Below, piece after piece: positions 55,561 through 64,000 of a stretch of 64,000 bases of DNA. The stretch's first letter is position 1; each line of letters starts with the position of its first letter. The notes beneath the pieces are model-generated. The model had not been told where the DNA came from, ran no database searches, and saw only the letters and a program-made list of their open reading frames with translations. This stretch comes from Marisa cornuarietis (taxonomy: Eukaryota; Mollusca; Gastropoda; Architaenioglossa; Ampullariidae). The stretch covers positions 1-64,000 of the forward strand of contig SMMW01000199.1 in assembly GCA_004794655.1 (NCBI GenBank), given 5' to 3'. A program made the translations under genes and the position numbers.

Positions 55561-56694
55561 ATGGCTGAATCCGTTAGGGAGGTAGCCGACTTTATGAAAG
55601 AAGGACAACTGTTGGGATTGAAAGAAGAAGCCCTTACAAAGTATGTATTTCAGTGCATTGAAAGGCAGGACAGATATACAGAAAGATTAGCCAGAGAGAA
55701 AGAAGCAGAAAGATTAGCCAGAGAGAAAGAAGCAGAAAGATTAGCCAGAGAGAAAGAAGCAGAAAGATTAGCCAGAGAGAAAGAAGCAGAAAGATTAGCC
55801 AGAGAGAAAGAAGCAGAAAGATTAGCTGACAGGATAGCCAAAGAAAAAGAAGCTGACAGGATAGATAAAGAAAAAGAAGCTGAAAGGGCCGCAAGAGAAA
55901 GAGAGGCCGAGCGTCAGTTCGAATTAGAGAAACTACGTTTAGAGAGAGAGACCGATTCCAGCGCGACGAGGAGTAATGGGAACCAAACCCCAAAAGGACT
56001 CACACATAAACTCCCCGCCTTCAAAGAGGACGAAGACGATATCAACGCATTTTTGAATCGATTTGAGGCTCAGGCGCAGTCCCTTAAATGGACCAGAGAT
56101 ATCTGGCCATTACAAATCGCCACTTCTTTTCACGGAGAAGCCCTCCAGCTATATGATAACCTATGTGTACAGGGCCCCGTGGATTATGATGTGCTCAAAA
56201 GAGAACTATTACTCAAGTTTCAGTGCACAGCCGAAGGATACAGAGAAAAATTTAGATCGGTGAAACCCCAATCTCAAGAGTCAATGCATTCTTTTCAAGC
56301 CCGACTAATCGGATTGTTCAACAGGTGGATTGACTTATCCAAAGTCCAAAAAACTTATGAAGGATTGCATGATCTGCTAGTCAGAGAACAAATACTGCAA
56401 AGTGTATCTAGAGATTTAGCCGTATTTCTGAGAGAAAGAGATTTTCAGAACGCTAATGAAATGATTGACAGTGCTGAACGTTATCGCCAAGCACACCCCA
56501 GAAATCTCCGGCAAGACGAACAGAAACTATCATGTTCGCAAATGTGGGACAAGCCACTCCTCCTTCTTCACCGCCAGCTCGCCCAAAGCAGGACAGACAC
56601 CAATTTACTTCTCCTCGATCTTCAAGACAACGAAATACTCCTCCCTACAGAAGGAATGAATCATGGAGGACTCCACCCCACTCCCCACCAATAA
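55561..56694 (+). CDS. gag: Retrotransposon gag ORF
   Basis: ATG in good context (AACCATGG) at 55561; about 377 codons. N-terminal MAESVREVADFMKEG, then six copies of ERLAREKEA encoded by a 27-bp tandem repeat (55680-55830), then more charged helix. A gag/capsid-like domain follows (NRFEAQAQSLKW, ATSFHGEALQLYD). The last 50-70 codons look like out-of-frame sequence. The next ORF overlaps 56477-56694 in the -1 frame and carries the zinc knuckle. Either a -1 frameshift joins them or a small deletion separated them. Capsid proteins package element RNA in cytoplasmic particles. Confidence 0.85.
   Translation: MAESVREVADFMKEGQLLGLKEEALTKYVFQCIERQDRYTERLAREKEAERLAREKEAERLAREKEAERLAREKEAERLAREKEAERLADRIAKEKEADRIDKEKEAERAAREREAERQFELEKLRLERETDSSATRSNGNQTPKGLTHKLPAFKEDEDDINAFLNRFEAQAQSLKWTRDIWPLQIATSFHGEALQLYDNLCVQGPVDYDVLKRELLLKFQCTAEGYREKFRSVKPQSQESMHSFQARLIGLFNRWIDLSKVQKTYEGLHDLLVREQILQSVSRDLAVFLRERDFQNANEMIDSAERYRQAHPRNLRQDEQKLSCSQMWDKPLLLLHRQLAQSRTDTNLLLLDLQDNEILLPTEGMNHGGLHPTPHQ
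55680..55830. repeat. 27-bp tandem repeat inside gag
   Basis: About 5.5 units of a 27-bp sequence encoding ERLAREKEA. In-frame expansion lengthens a charged coiled coil. Confidence 0.95.
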
Positions 56695-58193
56695 GAACAG
56701 TTCCGAAGGAAGCACCAACGACCATATATGATCGAAACAGTCCTTGTCATCCTGATCGTTGGAAACCACCACGACGTTGCTTCAACTGTGGAGGACTTGG
56801 ACATATAGCGAAGGTTTGTCCAAGCTATAGACCCCAAGATAACACAAATGGAAATTGGAAAAATGAGAGCAACCCAACCCCAGCCAACGTTGCTATTATG
56901 TGTTCAGTCACCGACGAGGAGGAATTGGGTAAACTACATCTGTATCCAGGACGGATTAGGGGACAGCAAGTTAAGGTGCTACGCGACTCAGGTGCAACCA
57001 TCTCCGGTATACGAGCCTCCTTGGTTCAACCTCAAGACCGACTGAACGGGAAACAATCTTGTATTACCTTTGGTGGAAACGTTGAAACCTTCCCTCTAGC
57101 ACGTGTTCCAGTAGAGACACCTTTCTTCAATGGAGACCTGAAATGTTGTGTCATCGAAAATCCAGTTGTCGATCTAATCATTGGAAACACGAGAGGTACA
57201 AAACGGGTGGTATTTGATGTACAAGAGAAAGAGTCAGAACCAACAGCAGCGGTTACCACACGCGCGCAATTCCAACGCCAGATGCAGGGACCTCAACCCC
57301 TAACTCTACCACCAGTTCAATGGAATATAAAGAAGAACAACCGAATGGAATTACAGCAAAGCGATTCCTCACTAGAGAACATAAAAGAAGATGCAGAAGG
57401 TCGTGAGTGTAGACTGCCGTTAGAGATCAGGGACAAAGAAATTGCTCAACTCAAGGCCGAGATGGATGTTAACCAAAAGAAAAGAGATCGATTGGCTGTA
57501 CTGTGCCAACAACAGAAGTCGACCATTGGTGAGTTGAAAGAAAAGATTCATGAATTGGAGTTGAGACGTAAGCATCAGTGTGATGACCTACTGAAAGCCT
57601 CAGCAGATATCAGAACCTTCAAGGAACGAGAGGAAAGACTCAGGAAAGATCTTGATAATACTATCACAAGATTGAATTCTCTGGAAGGAAACATCGAGGC
57701 AGAAAGAACAGCTCATCTGGAAACGAAATTCAACTCAGAAAGCTTAAAGCTTCGTGTTAGAGACCTGAAAGGATCTCTGGAAGTCGAGAAATTAAACAGT
57801 GTGGAGGCTAACCGAGCCGTGGAATGTTTGACAAAGCAAATGAGAGAACTCGAACAAAGACTTGGTGATAGGAGAGAAACTCAAAAGGAATATCTGGGAT
57901 TGAAACGCCAGTTAGTAGAAGAGATAGCAGAGAAGAAGATAGTCATTGGCATCTTGTCAAAAGATCGTGAAATCCATCAGAAGAGTTTCACAGAACCTAT
58001 AACAGGGCTGGGGACAGCCAAGAAAGAACCGGTATTTGTAGAGGACTCCAATGTAACACTTTTCAAGGAGTTACAATACCTACTGCTGAGCTTCGAACTG
58101 GTAGGCAAGAACAAAAGGATGAAAATCACGAGAGTTCGCAAGAAAAGAAAAACAGCAACACCATCTGCTCTTGTAAAAAAAAAAAAACTTTAA
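56532..58193 (+). CDS. Protease-coiled-coil fusion ORF of the LTR element
   Basis: First ATG at 56532; the frame is open from about 56477; 553 codons. Residues 83-96 form a CCHC zinc knuckle (CFNCGGLGHIAKVC). DSGA at about 152-155 marks a retropepsin-type aspartic protease, with LIIGNTRG near its end. From about residue 295 the expected reverse transcriptase is absent. In its place, to about residue 485, is a Lys/Glu/Leu-rich heptad sequence (EIAQLKAEMD, IGELKEKIHELEL, KQMRELEQRLGD). A basic C-terminus (RKKRKTATPSALVKKKKL) ends just after an A12 run at 58175-58186. The coiled coil is not a known pol domain and looks acquired; its source is unknown. Confidence 0.8.
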   Translation: MFANVGQATPPSSPPARPKQDRHQFTSPRSSRQRNTPPYRRNESWRTPPHSPPIRTVPKEAPTTIYDRNSPCHPDRWKPPRRCFNCGGLGHIAKVCPSYRPQDNTNGNWKNESNPTPANVAIMCSVTDEEELGKLHLYPGRIRGQQVKVLRDSGATISGIRASLVQPQDRLNGKQSCITFGGNVETFPLARVPVETPFFNGDLKCCVIENPVVDLIIGNTRGTKRVVFDVQEKESEPTAAVTTRAQFQRQMQGPQPLTLPPVQWNIKKNNRMELQQSDSSLENIKEDAEGRECRLPLEIRDKEIAQLKAEMDVNQKKRDRLAVLCQQQKSTIGELKEKIHELELRRKHQCDDLLKASADIRTFKEREERLRKDLDNTITRLNSLEGNIEAERTAHLETKFNSESLKLRVRDLKGSLEVEKLNSVEANRAVECLTKQMRELEQRLGDRRETQKEYLGLKRQLVEEIAEKKIVIGILSKDREIHQKSFTEPITGLGTAKKEPVFVEDSNVTLFKELQYLLLSFELVGKNKRMKITRVRKKRKTATPSALVKKKKL

Positions 58194-58331
58194 ACACACT
58201 TTGATCGCCTATCGTCGTGAACTGGATACCACAGCAGAGAGTTGTCTAAATCTATAAAGAAGCGCAAGAAAGTGAACAAGTAACCGATATATTCAAGGAA
58301 ATGATTAAACCAGAAGACCCACTACATAAAC

Positions 58332-58715
58332 ATGCTAAAACAATACCCTCGACGTGCAGAAGTTCCATCAGCCCTCTTCACCTACAACATTGAGAACAGT
58401 TTCTTACCCGTCATATATGTGAGTAGAAAATTACTGGATAGAGAGAAGAGATACAGCACAGTAGAAAGAGAGTGTTTGGCCATAGTATGGTCTGTTCTGA
58501 AGCTGTCTAGATATTTGTATGGGAGACAGTTTACCCTACATACTGATCACAAGCCCCTATCTTTCCTCACATCTAATCCTTATAAGAATGCCAGAGTGAT
58601 GCGGTGGGCTTTAGCCCTCCAGGAGTTTAAGTTTGATATTCAGCCGATTAAGGGGACCACTAATAAATTAGCCGATGCCTTATCAAGGGCTGAAATGGAT
58701 CAAGAAATTCCATAG
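58332..58715 (+). CDS. Remnant pol RNase H domain
   Basis: Frame encoding the C-terminal RNase H part of Gypsy-type pol: YVSRKLLDREKRYSTVEREC, LHTDHKPL and NKLADALSR are conserved motifs. The upstream RT motifs and the first RNase H strand are missing, and no integrase follows, so it is not an active enzyme on its own. Confidence 0.85.
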   Translation: MLKQYPRRAEVPSALFTYNIENSFLPVIYVSRKLLDREKRYSTVERECLAIVWSVLKLSRYLYGRQFTLHTDHKPLSFLTSNPYKNARVMRWALALQEFKFDIQPIKGTTNKLADALSRAEMDQEIP

Positions 58716-58789
58716 GGCTGTCAGATAATCTTTTCGTTAGAACGTAACAGTTCTATTATAGTTAGGCAAAAATGTGAACATTTTTTTTT

Positions 58790-58804
58790 GTAGGAGGGGA
58801 GGAA
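58790..58804 (+). other. Polypurine tract
   Basis: GGAGGGGAGGAA directly before the 3' LTR; primes plus-strand synthesis in LTR elements. Confidence 0.85.
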
Positions 58805-59703
58805 TGTTATGAACATGTGTTATCACCCATGAACGTCGAAGTAACGAGGTTGTCGCCCTTGATTGAATAGCGATTATGACCCCTGGTTTGAATGTTGATA
58901 GGGGGCGTTGTTTAGAAATTGGAAGAAGAAGCAGACGTGAGAGTCTGGGAGAAAGAGGAATTTGGTACAGAGGTTGGAATTAATAGTACTGTGTGGATTA
59001 ATATTAACTGTGTGAAGAAATAGCAACTGTGTGGATAAATAGTAACTGTGTGGATACATATTAACGGTGTAAAGAAATATTAACTGTATGGAGAAAGAGT
59101 AACTGTGTGGAGAAATATTAACTGTGTGGTTCCTCGATTTATTAATTTTCTCAACTGCTGTGTGATCTCTTGAGAAGATCGTAGGACTGTGTGGAGAAAT
59201 ATTATCTGTGTGGTTCCTCGATTTACTAATTTTCTCAACTGCTGTGTGATCTCTTGAGAAGATCGTAGAACTGTGTGGATTTACCTACTGTGGAATTTTT
59301 ATTGACTTGGTCATTTGTCTGCCGTTAGACTGTCGGAGTTATTTGGTGAATGTAGGCTGTCCGTATGATCAACGCCAGAGAGCAAGACTGAAAGAGGGGA
59401 ACTGTTTGCCGTGTCGACTCCTTTTCCCCCCCCCCCAACAACAGAAGAAGAGAGAACTTGAAGGACTTTAATATAAACTGCTTAGATATATTTGTTTCGG
59501 TGCAAACTCAGTGTAGAATATTTGTGCTGAAGTTTTCTGTTGTTATTTAGTAAAGTATAGATTTACGTTCACCCGATTAATAGAAACGTTCGAGCCCATG
59601 TGCAGGTCTTTGTATTTTGTTGTGTGAAAGGACACGTGAAGAACGCTGTGAGATCAGTGTGTGTTGTGTGTGACCTGTCCACACTTTCCGTGCGTTCCTG
59701 ACA
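58805..59703 (+). repeat. 3' LTR (899 bp)
   Basis: Near-identical to 53900-54797. Visible differences: an extra T in GTCGACTCC at about 59418 and two substitutions near 59644-59653. Confidence 0.95.
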
Positions 59704-59727
59704 TCCATCATTTTTGTGTATCATACA

Positions 59728-59728
59728 G

Positions 59729-59763
<35 letters not shown>

Positions 59764-59822
59764 GCTGCTGCTGTTGTTGTTGTTGTTGTTGTTGTTGTTG
59801 CTGTCGTTGTTGACGTTGTTGA
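59728..59822. repeat. (GTT)n microsatellite
   Basis: Imperfect GTT/GCT trinucleotide tract. It may be the tail of an older LINE but no coding sequence is attached. Confidence 0.95.
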
Positions 59823-61889
59823 CGTTGAAATGGAAAGTGCTTCCACCTCTCGGTGATTTCGCACTGTGGGGATGGGGTCTTTGGGAAATGTGGGTGTTGG
59901 GGGTAAGGGTATGGGGGAATGGGGAGGTGTGGGGGAAAGGTTGCTGCTTATGTGGTGCCAGATGTGTTATTTACTTTTTGCACGTGCCCTCTGTTTTTGT
60001 TGGTGTTTGGGTTTTCCAAGTTTGCACGGGTGGTTTTAGTGCTGCTGCCCTCTTTTCCTCCTCCTGCTGCTGCTTGGTGTTGATGCTTGCTATCAGTGTT
60101 TAAGGATCCTGCCACGTCCACTGCGGTGCTGTATTGTGTTGATGTATTGGGTTGGTTTATTGGATTCCATGTGTTACTTTAATTTTTTATTTTATTTATA
60201 TTTTTAGCTTTTTTGTTTTATCCATGTAGATGGCTAAGTTATCTTGTTTACCCCTATGCCTAGAGTTTGGGTGGCTTGTAACTACTGTTGTTACTATTGA
60301 CAATATACTATTCCATAGTTCTTTAGGTGGGTTGAGGCAGTTTCTGAGGTTTAGCCCCAGTCTATATTTATCTAGGAAATGTTTTAGTTCTTCTCTCTCT
60401 CTCTGGTTTGTTTTCACTACATTCCAGTACATGCGGGGTGCTAAGTCTGTCCCCACAGGCACATGAAGTGGGGGGTGTCTTTATATCTGTTTAGGTATTG
60501 CGACTCGTATATTTGAGTCTTGAAATTATTGGTTGTTTCTTTGAAAGAGGTCTTGCTAAATCTACACCCTCAGTCTGAGGGAAGTCACGTGACTGTCAGA
60601 CGCCACCCACTTGATATCGCATCCAAATATGAAGAAAGTACCTGCATTGTCATGCCTCTACAACTCAGACACTGACGAGCTCATCCATTCATTCAAAGTC
60701 AACCGTCGACAACGACTGTCGGTTTCTTGTGCCGTTGAAGTGGGTCGAGACTAAGTTCGATGACAGTCAACGTGAACGTCTTCTCTGGCAACATGACTGT
60801 CGTTTAGTTCACCTTAAACCATCATCTTCATCCTCACCAATCCTTAATAACTTTCAATATTACTGTGCTAGTTGTTGGTCAGTCATTTTTGTTCTTTTTG
60901 ATAAATGTTGTGATTGTGCCTGAGTGTTGTTGCACATTAATGTATACGCACGCGCCGGAGACGATCCCCCTCCCATTAAATAGAACAGATAGACAAGTAT
61001 TCAGGTTTCATTTCAATACAGAAACATCACCAAGAACTAGAAAGTAGCAGTGACATCAAAATATTTCGATACTTGTGTGTTTTGGTAAGTATTTTGTCAT
61101 TCAGGTAATAAAGAGGTAGATCATAGGAATGTAGTGTGAGCAGTGGATAGTGGAGCTTGGCAGGACCTGGTTTTACTCTGGTTTGGGGCAGTAATAATAG
61201 TAATAATAATAATAATGTTGGTAGCAACATTAGTTTTCTCCCTCTCTCCCTCGCACTCTCCCTCTCCCTCTCTCTCTCCCTCTCTCTCCCTCTCTCCCAC
61301 TCTCCCTCTCTCCCTCTCTCTCTCCCTCTCTCTGCCTCTCACCCACTCTCCCTCTCTCCCTCTCTCCCTCTCTGTGTGTGTTCAGGCAGATAATCACTTG
61401 CGCTAATCTTCATCTTGAGTGAACTACGAGAGAGGATTTAGAAAGTATTTTCACCCTATCTCTCTTTTTTGATGCTATTCTGTGTTTCTGCTTTGGTAAG
61501 GTTTTCATGGCAATTTAGACTGTAGAGAGATACGGAGTGAGGAACTTTGGGAGAAAAGCACATGTAAAGAAATAATGTTGCTGTTGTTTATAAGTTGTCT
61601 GCTTACCGCTCGTCGTCTAGTGAAGAGTATAGCCACATCAATATTGCACAAAATAGTTTATGAGCAAAGCTTTTGTACTCAAGTTTATGACTGGACAGGA
61701 ATGCACTAACAACAATGACATTGGTGACTAACCTACTCTGTTTCTGCCTCTATCGTCTCTGCCGCGCGACATTTAATACTGTGTGGCGGGATTGGATGAT
61801 CCTACATTATACATGATCCTCAATTATTTTGTGCTTATTTGTGATTTTGACTTCACTTTGTAAGCGTGTGGGGATGTTTCGATGAGATT
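59823..61889. other. No gene seen
   Basis: A minus-strand frame at 60462-60196 (containing CLNPPKELWNSILSIVTTVV) is not recognised and could be an element remnant. (TAA)n occurs at 61196-61216 and a long CTCC/CT tract at 61240-61375. Confidence 0.45.
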
Positions 61890-62078
61890 CTAAGTTGAAA
61901 TAACTGTCGCTGCTGTCGTAGCCACACTACTCTTTGTCAGCGGGTCAAAGCAGAGTCCGTTGTTGCAATAGTTGAAGTAAACCACCCCGGTTACCAGGTT
62001 ACAGTGAACCCAGGTGTTGCAATGTTCGAAAGGGTAATAGCGAAGTTCTTCTGTGCCCATCGTAGGACACCATGAACA
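61890..62078 (-). CDS. CBM14-like terminal exon of a paralogous gene (partial)
   Basis: The minus-strand frame reads MGTEELRYYPFEHCNTWVHC, NLVTGVVYFNYC, NNGLCFDPLTKSS, then TAG at 61892-61890. It closely parallels the last exon of the 18-29 kb gene (LRSYSYDSCNVYVNC, VVYFNFC, MCFDPDTQAC). The last Cys of the domain is replaced by Ser. The upstream edge meets a LINE fragment at about 62055-62080, and no further exons of this gene were found in the window. It may be a truncated paralogue. Confidence 0.65.
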   Translation of the reverse strand, partial: CSWCPTMGTEELRYYPFEHCNTWVHCNLVTGVVYFNYCNNGLCFDPLTKSSVATTAATVIST

Positions 62079-62300
62079 TCTACTTGCAACAGTCAAACGA
62101 CGTTGGCTGGTCTGGTTTGGTCACGTGACCCGGCACGTCACCCCTGTCGAAGACTATCCTTTAATGCACCTGGCAGGGTGGTCGACACCGCGGTGGTCAG
62201 AGAAAGAACTGATTTACGAACATCAAAGACTGGACCGCTCGCCCACAAGAGGTGTGAGTGGCTGCATCGTCTATCCATATGCTCCCCACAAACGACGGGG
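62053..62300 (+). mobile_element. LINE ORF2 C-terminal fragment
   Basis: The plus-strand frame reads EHLLATVKRRWLVWFGHVTR, a well-known C-terminal signature of invertebrate LINE ORF2 (LLATVKRR-L-WFGHVTRH), and then degenerates. It overlaps or abuts the CBM14 exon on the other strand. Confidence 0.65.
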
Positions 62301-62317
62301 CAGTCCAGTGCCACAAC

Positions 62318-63152
62318 GGTGAGCGCCGGTAACCGGACGATTTGACTAGGGTCAGTTCGACTAAGTCGTTTCGTCTAACGGTGGAGTCGTCTATAGGACG
62401 CATGAAATGCTGTAGGACACGGGCCGCTTGATGACAGCCCGCCTCCTCGCTACTCTCACTTCAACTTTCCTTATAAGGTGCATCTACAGCCCGCAACCCG
62501 CACTGTCTGCCTTCTCAATTAAGTGGGTCAGAAGCTGAGTAACTCGGGTGTTCAAGGCCACAACATCAGGTCTACCCTGGCATCAGTTGAGTCTGGGAAT
62601 CGCCGGCGCTTACGTAAGGGGAACCGCCGCCATTGCTTCAGAGCTACAGAGCTACAGAGCTCCACCCCTTATGTGTTGGCCCAGACACTGATAGGGAAGG
62701 GGGGGTTGTCTTATGTTGTCTGTGTTATCTTGACATTATTTTTGGCAGTGTTCGTCCTTTCTTCTTCTCTCTTACAATTTTCTTCCATCTTTAATACCCG
62801 CGTGCTTTTTTACTGTTCACACGTCTGCACGTCAATGTTACACTGAGGGACGGTTGGATGTGTCGCCAGCATCGGGTGTTTGAGTGCTTGTTGAGTCTGT
62901 GTGGTTGAGAGCCTGCATGCGAGAGTGGAACGTGTGGAGTCCGATTGCTTAACGCGACAATTGGCACTGTTTACATGATACATTTAAATCGTTTAATAAC
63001 ATTCAAATCACTTCAATATTTTTCCATTTCATGCGTCCTATAGACGACTCGACAGTTCGACGAAACGACTTAGTTGAACTGACCCTAGTCGAAACGACCT
63101 TAGTAAAAACGATCCTAGTCGAATCGACCGGGAACCGTTAGCGCCTGTCACC
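62318..63152. mobile_element. Candidate TIR element (MITE-like), 835 bp
   Basis: The left 62318-62407 and right 63024-63152 ends are inverted copies over about 90 bp. Shared words: GGTGA..GCGC, GACTAGGGTCAGTTC, TAAGTCGTTTCGTC, CGTCTATAGGACGCATGAAA. The motif CGACTAGGGTC recurs several times within each end. No transposase frame inside; no clear target duplication. Confidence 0.7.
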
Positions 63153-63159
63153 AATACAA

Positions 63160-63294
63160 TAAGGATTGGTAGTCCTGGGTTCATTTCTCGTCTCAGGCAC
63201 GCTGTTCTTTCTCTGCATGTGGAATCTGTTTACAGGGCGGACTGCCTTGCCGTGATCTTGCCTTAGTTGCTGTCTCGGCGTAAAACACCAATCT

Positions 63295-63295
<1 letters not shown>
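63160..63295 (+). mobile_element. SINE-like element
   Basis: GGATTGGTAGTCCTGGGTTC and CTCGTCTCAGGCACGCTGTT match the elements at 41278-41425 and 43893-44040. It ends near an (AC)n tract at 63297-63348. Confidence 0.65.

Positions 63296-63296
<1 letters not shown>

Positions 63297-63348
<52 letters not shown>
63297..63348. repeat. (AC)n microsatellite
   Basis: Pure AC tract; open frames over it are artefacts. Confidence 0.97.
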
Positions 63349-63750
63349 TTAAATGACAGGTAATAGTGAAGAAATGAATGAATGAATGACTTTCTCTCTC
63401 TGTCGCTCTCACTCCCTGCACTGTCTCTGTCTCTCCGTGTGGTGTAGCCGCATGGCGCTAGTGGCTCAGACACCAACACTGGTCATACAATCATTTCTCT
63501 ACACAGGAGCAAGTGACAATAACACTTCAACTGACGGAGCGAGTGCTGTGTGAAGATGAGGTTATAAATTGACCCCCTCCCCCACAAAAAGAAATCCCAG
63601 GACACATTAGCGGCTGTACTGACCTACATTCCATCACTCGTTCTTCCTGGATTCCAGGGCTGAAACACCCCGACTGAGAAGACTTGGGACTTTCCTGCAC
63701 AATAACACCACCTCAACATTCTTACTATACGAGCTGGCAAAGGATTTCTA

Positions 63751-63808
<58 letters not shown>

Positions 63809-63853
63809 GCACCTTATTGTCCTGTCTGGCTGTCTGTCTGTCTGTCTGTCTGT
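63751..63853. repeat. (TCTG)n microsatellite
   Basis: Two blocks of TCTG/CTGT units separated by about 25 bp. Nothing else is recognised to the window end. Confidence 0.97.
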
Positions 63854-64000
63854 CCTAGTAGTTGGTCCCGAGGACAACGGCAGGAAAGGAGAGAGGGAAA
63901 TTCCGCTGTTAACATAAAAACCGTTACCTTATCGTGGAATGTCCAACGACCAAACAAATCCTGACCAATTTATGAAAACATCCAGACCTGTGGTTATGAA

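Larger units (their letters stand above)
53900..59703 (+). mobile_element. Gypsy-type LTR retrotransposon, non-autonomous and chimeric
   Basis: Complete insertion: 898-bp 5' LTR, primer-binding site, 5' leader, gag ORF, second ORF (zinc knuckle, protease, then coiled coil), RNase H fragment, polypurine tract, 899-bp 3' LTR, and 5-bp duplication TCCAT on both sides. The RT core and integrase expected between and after protease and RNase H are missing. Roughly 0.6 kb of coiled-coil coding sequence (about 57415-58020) lies in the place of RT. It must rely on proteins of an autonomous relative. Near-identical LTRs show that this chimeric form transposed recently. Confidence 0.9.

Noticed and set aside
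60196..60462. 88-codon minus-strand ORF (CLNPPKELWNS)
   Set aside because: Not recognised, no splice or promoter context; could be an element fragment but unsupported.

Overview
This window is animal nuclear DNA. It has small exons with GT/AG introns, several classes of retrotransposon, dense (GT)n, (GATA)n and other microsatellites, and no bacterial-style operons. The secreted fucolectin/PAN genes, a chitin-binding/Ig gene, I-like and L2/CR1-like LINEs and a Gypsy-type LTR element fit a lophotrochozoan, most likely a gastropod mollusc. The species cannot be read from the sequence.

Host genes. (1) A gene for a small secreted protein (leader + fucolectin/FTP domain + PAN/Apple domain, 4 exons, all introns phase 1) is present three times: 293-5517 (-), 35540-39493 (+) and 45244-53351 (-). 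Copies 1 and 2 read intact for 246 residues; copy 3 has a 1-nt deletion in its PAN exon. Copies 2 and 3 lie in an inverted duplication (arms about 35.2-41.4 and 43.9-53.7 kb) around a roughly 2.5 kb spacer. (2) At 18153-29124 (+) nine phase-matched exons predict a type II membrane protein: a tyrosine-motif cytosolic tail, one membrane anchor, then CBM14 - Ig - Ig - Ig - Ig - CBM14 outside the cell. Its first coding exon is cut in two by a 1.55 kb LINE flanked by a TGTTAA duplication, and two G-run frameshifts interrupt later exons. (3) A related CBM14 terminal exon lies at about 62 kb on the minus strand.

Mobile DNA. 12.5-16.7 kb holds an I-like LINE (endonuclease, RT, RNase H; minus strand) with one frame break at a slippery heptamer. 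53.9-59.7 kb holds a very young Gypsy-type LTR element (5-bp duplication TCCAT, LTRs almost identical). Its RT core and integrase are missing, and a long coiled-coil coding segment lies between protease and RNase H. Candidate TIR elements lie at 47.9-51.1 and 62.3-63.15 kb. SINEs, LINE relics and minisatellites with 21-, 40-, 42-, 50-, 60-, 78- and 80-bp units fill much of the rest.

The most unusual features are the chitin-binding/Ig membrane gene with its LINE-split exon and duplicated tyrosine mini-exon; the roughly 150-copy 21-bp array carrying TGACTCA (AP-1 consensus) inside its intron; and the coiled-coil-carrying LTR retrotransposon.
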